Positions 35,107-38,352 of a stretch of DNA of 38,352 nt are shown in pieces (positions within the stretch are counted from its first letter, which is position 1; every line of letters begins with the position of its first letter). A model generated the notes under the pieces. That model worked only from the letters and a program-made list of their open reading frames with translations, did no database searches and had not been told where the DNA came from. A program made the position numbers and the translations under genes. Source of the stretch: JAIRVZ01 sp031553755 (GTDB lineage: Bacteria > Bacteroidota > Bacteroidia > Bacteroidales > Azobacteroidaceae). The stretch lies in the NCBI GenBank assembly GCA_031553755.1, contig JAVBKZ010000026.1, positions 1 to 38,352 on the forward strand, read 5' to 3'.

Positions 35107-35835
35107 TCAATCAATTTTTTGATAATTCAAAATTTCATTTAATCCGGTTAGTACCAGATTGCCGTCTGCAAAGATGGTGTTTTTTAATTTTTTTTCAAAA
35201 TAAAAAGAATGTCCTCCGGTTAAAAAAACCAAAAGTCCTGGATATAACTTTTTATATTCATCGATATAAGCATCCATTTCTTTGATAATCCCATTCACAA
35301 CTCCGGCGCGAATAGCTGTTTCGGTATTATATCCGAGAGACGGAATATCACCGTTTTCATCGATCAAGGGCAGCCGTTTTGTGAATTTATTTAAAGCTTT
35401 GAATCGGATGGTCATTCCCGGAGAAATATTTCCTCCGTTATAGTTGCCTGATGATTCTAATAAATCGTAGGTAATAGCGGTTCCGGAATCAATTACTAAA
35501 ATGTTTTTGTTTTCATGGCTTTTTCTTGCTCCAATGATTGCCGCGATACGATCTTTTCCTAGCGATTGAGGTGTCTTATATGAAACTGATATAGGCAATT
35601 TAGTATTTTCATCTAAAATATAAAACGGAGATATTTTTTTTTGTAAAAAGGCTATAATGTTGGGATCGACATCCGAAACCGAACACAAAATTCCTTTTGA
35701 AGGGGAATATGTGTTTAACAATTTTTGCAGTTTTTCAATAGTAAGAGGCTTGAATATAAAAGAGGAAAATAATTTATATTCATAAAAAAAAGCAACTTTT
35801 GTAGATGTATTTCCTTGGTCTATAACGATGTTCAC
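35107..35835 (-). CDS. coaX: type III pantothenate kinase
   Basis: 242 residues starting at GTG (35835), which I choose because the conserved DQGNTSTK phosphate loop begins five residues later and no in-frame ATG exists nearby upstream. The ASKHA-fold motifs are present: DQGNT near residue 6, GKDRIAAIIGAR, and VIDSGTAITYD at about 115-124. CoaX phosphorylates pantothenate in the first committed step of coenzyme A synthesis and is insensitive to CoA feedback. It is the first gene of the envelope operon and has a TATATTTG promoter box. Confidence 0.95.
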   Translation of the reverse strand: MNIVIDQGNTSTKVAFFYEYKLFSSFIFKPLTIEKLQKLLNTYSPSKGILCSVSDVDPNIIAFLQKKISPFYILDENTKLPISVSYKTPQSLGKDRIAAIIGARKSHENKNILVIDSGTAITYDLLESSGNYNGGNISPGMTIRFKALNKFTKRLPLIDENGDIPSLGYNTETAIRAGVVNGIIKEMDAYIDEYKKLYPGLLVFLTGGHSFYFEKKLKNTIFADGNLVLTGLNEILNYQKID

Positions 35836-35860
35836 AGCATTTTATAAATAAAAAACATTG

Positions 35861-35868
35861 CAAATATA
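35861..35868 (-). promoter_or_regulatory. minus-7 box for the coaX operon
   Basis: On the minus strand TATATTTG matches TAnnTTTG and lies 25 bases before the coaX GTG. No minus-33 TTTG is evident. Confidence 0.5.
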
Positions 35869-35905
35869 CACGATTATTTTCACTTATGTAGAATAAGGGA
35901 AAAGT

Positions 35906-36042
35906 TAATAAAGTATATTTAAATGTATAAAAAAATTAATGCCGATTTTTTTGTCTTTTTTGGATGTAACTTTGTAATACGAAATTGTCGAGGTACACAC
36001 TATCGCGCTTGTTGGCGAACTTGCGCATACACACTGAAAATT
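35906..36042 (+). promoter_or_regulatory. duplicated promoter-leader of exosortase copy 1
   Basis: A segment beginning GTTAATAAAGTATATTTAAA closely matches the one before copy 2. The minus-7 box TAACTTTG lies at 35967-35974. The leader between it and the ATG contains ACACACT words and GC-richer insertions not found in copy 2. Confidence 0.6.
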
Positions 36043-36636
36043 ATGAATATAAAAATTAACACATTACAATTAAAAAGTAACGTTTCCCCTTATTATGGCG
36101 TTTTCTTTTTTGTTTCGTTGTTGTTATCTACTCATTTGTTTTGGAAAATTGTGGTAGATGGCGATTTACAAGGACAACAAATTTATATTTTTGGCAGGGA
36201 TTTAACAAGTCAATTCCATTCATTATCGACGTTAACGGCAGAATGGGCTTTTCAATTAATAAAATTATTCCCTAATACGGATAGCTTTTATCGTCATGAT
36301 ACCTATTTATATTTTGAAGGAGGACGTAATTGTATTAATATTATTTGGGGATGTACGGCGATAAAACAGTTATATATATTTATTCTTCTAATAATCCTTT
36401 ATAAAGGACCTGTGAAAAGTAAATTATGGTATATTCCTGTAGGATGTTTGATTTTAGGCATTTACAATATTATAAGAATCGCGATGATTTGTATTTTAAC
36501 TAAAAACAATCCTGAAAGGTTTGAATCTTTACACGATGGTTGGTTTAAGTATCTTTTTTATGGATTGATTTTCTTGCTTTGGGTTTTTTGGGAAGAAAGG
36601 TTTGTGAAAAAAGACAAATCATTTGTAAAAGAATGA
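36043..36636 (+). CDS. exosortase family protein, XrtF-like (copy 1)
   Basis: 197 residues from the ATG at 36043. Upstream in-frame codons run through the promoter and are not homologous to copy 2. Multiple membrane helices carry the exosortase triad: Cys104 in IWGCTAIKQ, Arg145 in YNIIRIAM, and His164 in SLHDGWF. Short exosortases of this kind (XrtF in flavobacteria) cleave C-terminal sorting signals of exported proteins, usually linked with polysaccharide or envelope assembly. No cognate PEP-CTERM-like target is visible in the window. About 70% of residues match the second copy 310 bases downstream. Confidence 0.85.
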   Translation: MNIKINTLQLKSNVSPYYGVFFFVSLLLSTHLFWKIVVDGDLQGQQIYIFGRDLTSQFHSLSTLTAEWAFQLIKLFPNTDSFYRHDTYLYFEGGRNCINIIWGCTAIKQLYIFILLIILYKGPVKSKLWYIPVGCLILGIYNIIRIAMICILTKNNPERFESLHDGWFKYLFYGLIFLLWVFWEERFVKKDKSFVKE

Positions 36637-36946
36637 TGTGGTTTGTTTATTCTGTTAACATTTTTTGAATATTCCAAGTTTTTTATTTTAACATTTGGAA
36701 GAGGTGTATTTATCGCTTGTTTTTATTGAAAGTGAATTGAAACCGTGTTTCTATTTAGTTTTTTTTAGTAGAATGCCTTTTTGTCTATGTTTTTTAATTG
36801 TTAAAATTAAGCGTTAATAAAATATATTTAAATGTGTAAAAAACTTAATATTGATTTTTGTGTTCTTTTTGAGCGTAATTTTGTAGTGTAAAAATTAATT
36901 AAGTACACACACAATACACACAACAATTATAATACACACAAAAACA
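36637..36946 (+). other. intergenic region and duplicated promoter of exosortase copy 2
   Basis: 310 bases. The first 170 or so are T-rich without recognisable elements. From 36812 (GTTAATAAAATATATTTAAA) it repeats the region upstream of copy 1. TATTG at 36849-36853 and TAATTTTG at 36876-36883 form a plausible minus-33/minus-7 pair 22 bases apart. The leader (36884-36946) is unusually rich in ACACACA words. Confidence 0.6.
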
Positions 36947-37543
36947 ATGAACGCAAGAGTAAGAATACAAACATTAGAATTAAAAAACAACTTCGCTCCA
37001 TATTTAGGAGTCCTTTTCTTCATCACAATATTAGTATTTGCCCACACTTTTTGGAAACTTGTAGTTAATGCTGATTTGCACGGACATCAAATTTCTATCT
37101 TAGGACAAAACTTAACGAACCAATTCTACGCTTTATCAACATTGACAGCGGAATGGGTTTATCAATTGGTTAAATTACTTCCAAACTCAGAAGATTTTTA
37201 TCGTCATGGAACATTCTTGTATTTTGAAGGAGGAAGCAATTGCATCAGTGTTATTTGGGGTTGTACAGCAGTAAAACAATTATATATTTTTGTTATTTTG
37301 ATTGCTCTTTACAGAGGCCCGGTAAAAAGCAAATTATGGTACATTCCTACAGGAGCTTTGGTTTTGGGAATCTACAACGTTATCAGAATCGCTATGATTT
37401 GCGTTTTAACTAAAAATAATCCGGAAAGATTCGAATCTTTGCACGATGGATGGTTCAGGTATATTTTCTACGGATTGATTTTCATCCTTTGGGTTATCTG
37501 GGAAGAAAAATTCGTTAAGAACCAACAAGTCGAAGCTGAATAA
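36947..37543 (+). CDS. exosortase family protein, XrtF-like (copy 2)
   Basis: 198 residues. The exosortase triad is intact: Cys106 in IWGCTAVKQ, Arg147 in YNVIRIAM and His166 in SLHDGWF. The C-terminal half, with PVKSKLWYIP, LTKNNPERFESLHDGW and FYGLIF, is nearly identical to copy 1; differences concentrate in the first 60 residues. It uses more C-ending codons (AAC, TTC, ATC) than copy 1 and has a better promoter, consistent with stronger expression. It probably acts in the same membrane peptidase role; whether the two copies have different targets is unknown. Confidence 0.87.
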   Translation: MNARVRIQTLELKNNFAPYLGVLFFITILVFAHTFWKLVVNADLHGHQISILGQNLTNQFYALSTLTAEWVYQLVKLLPNSEDFYRHGTFLYFEGGSNCISVIWGCTAVKQLYIFVILIALYRGPVKSKLWYIPTGALVLGIYNVIRIAMICVLTKNNPERFESLHDGWFRYIFYGLIFILWVIWEEKFVKNQQVEAE

Positions 37544-37598
37544 TTTATTTTTATCTTGCCTTTGGATTTCAATGTAACCAATTAGGATTTGCTATTAA

Positions 37599-37681
37599 GA
37601 ACACGGATGACACTGATTATACAAAGATGTGCATAGATTATGAAACTGTGCTAATCAGTAAATTCCGTGTCATCCGTGTTC
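37599..37681. repeat. inverted repeat after the exosortase genes
   Basis: GAACACGGATGACAC at 37599-37613 and GTGTCATCCGTGTTC at 37667-37681 are exact reverse complements. TGATTA directly inside the left arm also has a counterpart (TAATCA) inside the right arm. It lies between convergent genes and may end both transcripts. Confidence 0.7.
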
Positions 37682-37778
37682 AATAATACTTTTAGTAACC
37701 TTTATCGTGTTTTATTTTTATTCTTTAATGTTATTACATCGGCATATTGGATAGCCAACGCGTTTTAGTAAGCGAATT

Positions 37779-38352
37779 TTAATTCTTTCTAAATTTTTTA
37801 GAGAATACTTTTTGCCCGTTTTTATAAATATTCAATACATACAATCCAGGAGAAAGAGTTGATATGTCAATCCTTTTTTGTCTACCAACCTCCATATTGA
37901 AATTTTCAATTAAGGATTGAGAAAACCCATAAATACTTTGAATCTCATATCTATAACCCACAGACTTTTGATTTGCCATGACAAAAGAATTATCCGGATT
38001 TTCCGATTCCTGTTCTGAAATTAAAATAGTATTATTATCAAGCATGGCAAAATTCATCCAATGATAATTTCCTCCGATATTTACGATAGGATTAATGGTT
38101 CCTATTCCTGTTTTTATTTGTAATCTAAATACGGCTTCAATAAAACTTCCCGATTTAAAATTAATAGTCATACAAGATTGAGCAGGATTCCATGAATAAC
38201 TATTCAATGACATAAATCCCGAAATCAAATTCCAATCGTATTGGGTAGCTATGCCGTTGATATATGCCGGATAATCTAAATATAATTTCATGATATTGCC
38301 AGGCATAACTGCGACTGGAAAATACAATGGTAAACGTGTCCTTGTCATTTGG
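37779..38352 (-). CDS. secreted protein with T9SS-type C-terminal sorting domain (partial)
   Basis: The frame stays open to the right edge (an ATG at 38348 is not necessarily the start), so only the last 190 or so residues are seen. The final 60-70 residues fit a T9SS type-A C-terminal domain: a strand SVGYRYEIQSIYGFSQSLIEN, then RQKRIDISTLSPGLYVLNIYKNGQKV and a basic end KKFRKN. PorU, encoded in this window, is the enzyme that would remove it. The upstream part (residues 1-120) is beta-rich with no recognised domain. Confidence 0.75.
   Translation of the reverse strand, partial: QMTRTRLPLYFPVAVMPGNIMKLYLDYPAYINGIATQYDWNLISGFMSLNSYSWNPAQSCMTINFKSGSFIEAVFRLQIKTGIGTINPIVNIGGNYHWMNFAMLDNNTILISEQESENPDNSFVMANQKSVGYRYEIQSIYGFSQSLIENFNMEVGRQKRIDISTLSPGLYVLNIYKNGQKVFSKKFRKN

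Overview
The window is AT-rich chromosomal DNA from a member of the Bacteroidetes, most likely order Bacteroidales. The evidence is a type IX secretion pair (PorU, PorV) next to ispF, a C-terminal T9SS-type sorting domain on a protein at the right edge, XrtF-like exosortases, Bacteroidetes-style double-glycine leader peptides, and many promoters with the TAnnTTTG minus-7 box used by Bacteroidetes. I do not assign a genus.

Left part (1-2.3 kb): the last codons of an unidentified gene, a protein with a 30-residue double-glycine leader and an HEYGH zinc-protease motif, and an exported alpha/beta hydrolase. From 2.3 to 8.8 kb a tight minus-strand cluster runs rex, FAH-family hydrolase, porU, porV, ispF; the first three genes abut or overlap. 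Divergent from rex lie a SUI1-type factor and the phosphatidylethanolamine pair psd-pssA (8.9-10.7 kb).

The 10.9-12.9 kb stretch is a decayed bacteriocin-type locus on the minus strand: a double-glycine, glycine-rich hydrophobic peptide, a small two-helix membrane protein that may be its immunity protein, the N-terminal stub of a membrane protein, and the C-terminal half of a peptide-exporting ABC transporter. The last two are joined at what looks like a deletion. Next come cinA, tRNA-Lys(CTT), nagB and, convergent to it, metY. Two unknown genes (17193 and 17620) share near-identical promoter-leader modules.

18.6-25.5 kb is a tetR-tolC-MFP-RND efflux operon on the minus strand ending in a small PII-like protein; the RND gene is flanked by hairpin-forming repeats and tetR has a perfect inverted repeat in its promoter. 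An 824-base gap (25479-26302) holds no convincing protein gene but does hold tandem terminators, a structured element that may be a small RNA, and another hairpin. 26.3-35.8 kb is a minus-strand envelope series: coaX, an outer-membrane protein, lptC, a CorC/GldE-like protein, ppiD-like chaperone, sppA and a DUF3943 protein. At 35.9-37.5 kb are two tandem exosortase paralogues, duplicated together with their promoters. The window ends in a minus-strand T9SS cargo fragment.

No rRNA, CRISPR array, intact transposase, integrase or prophage gene was seen. The most interesting items are the double-glycine HExxH protein, the broken bacteriocin exporter locus, the duplicated exosortases, the shared leader module, and the structured RNA candidate.
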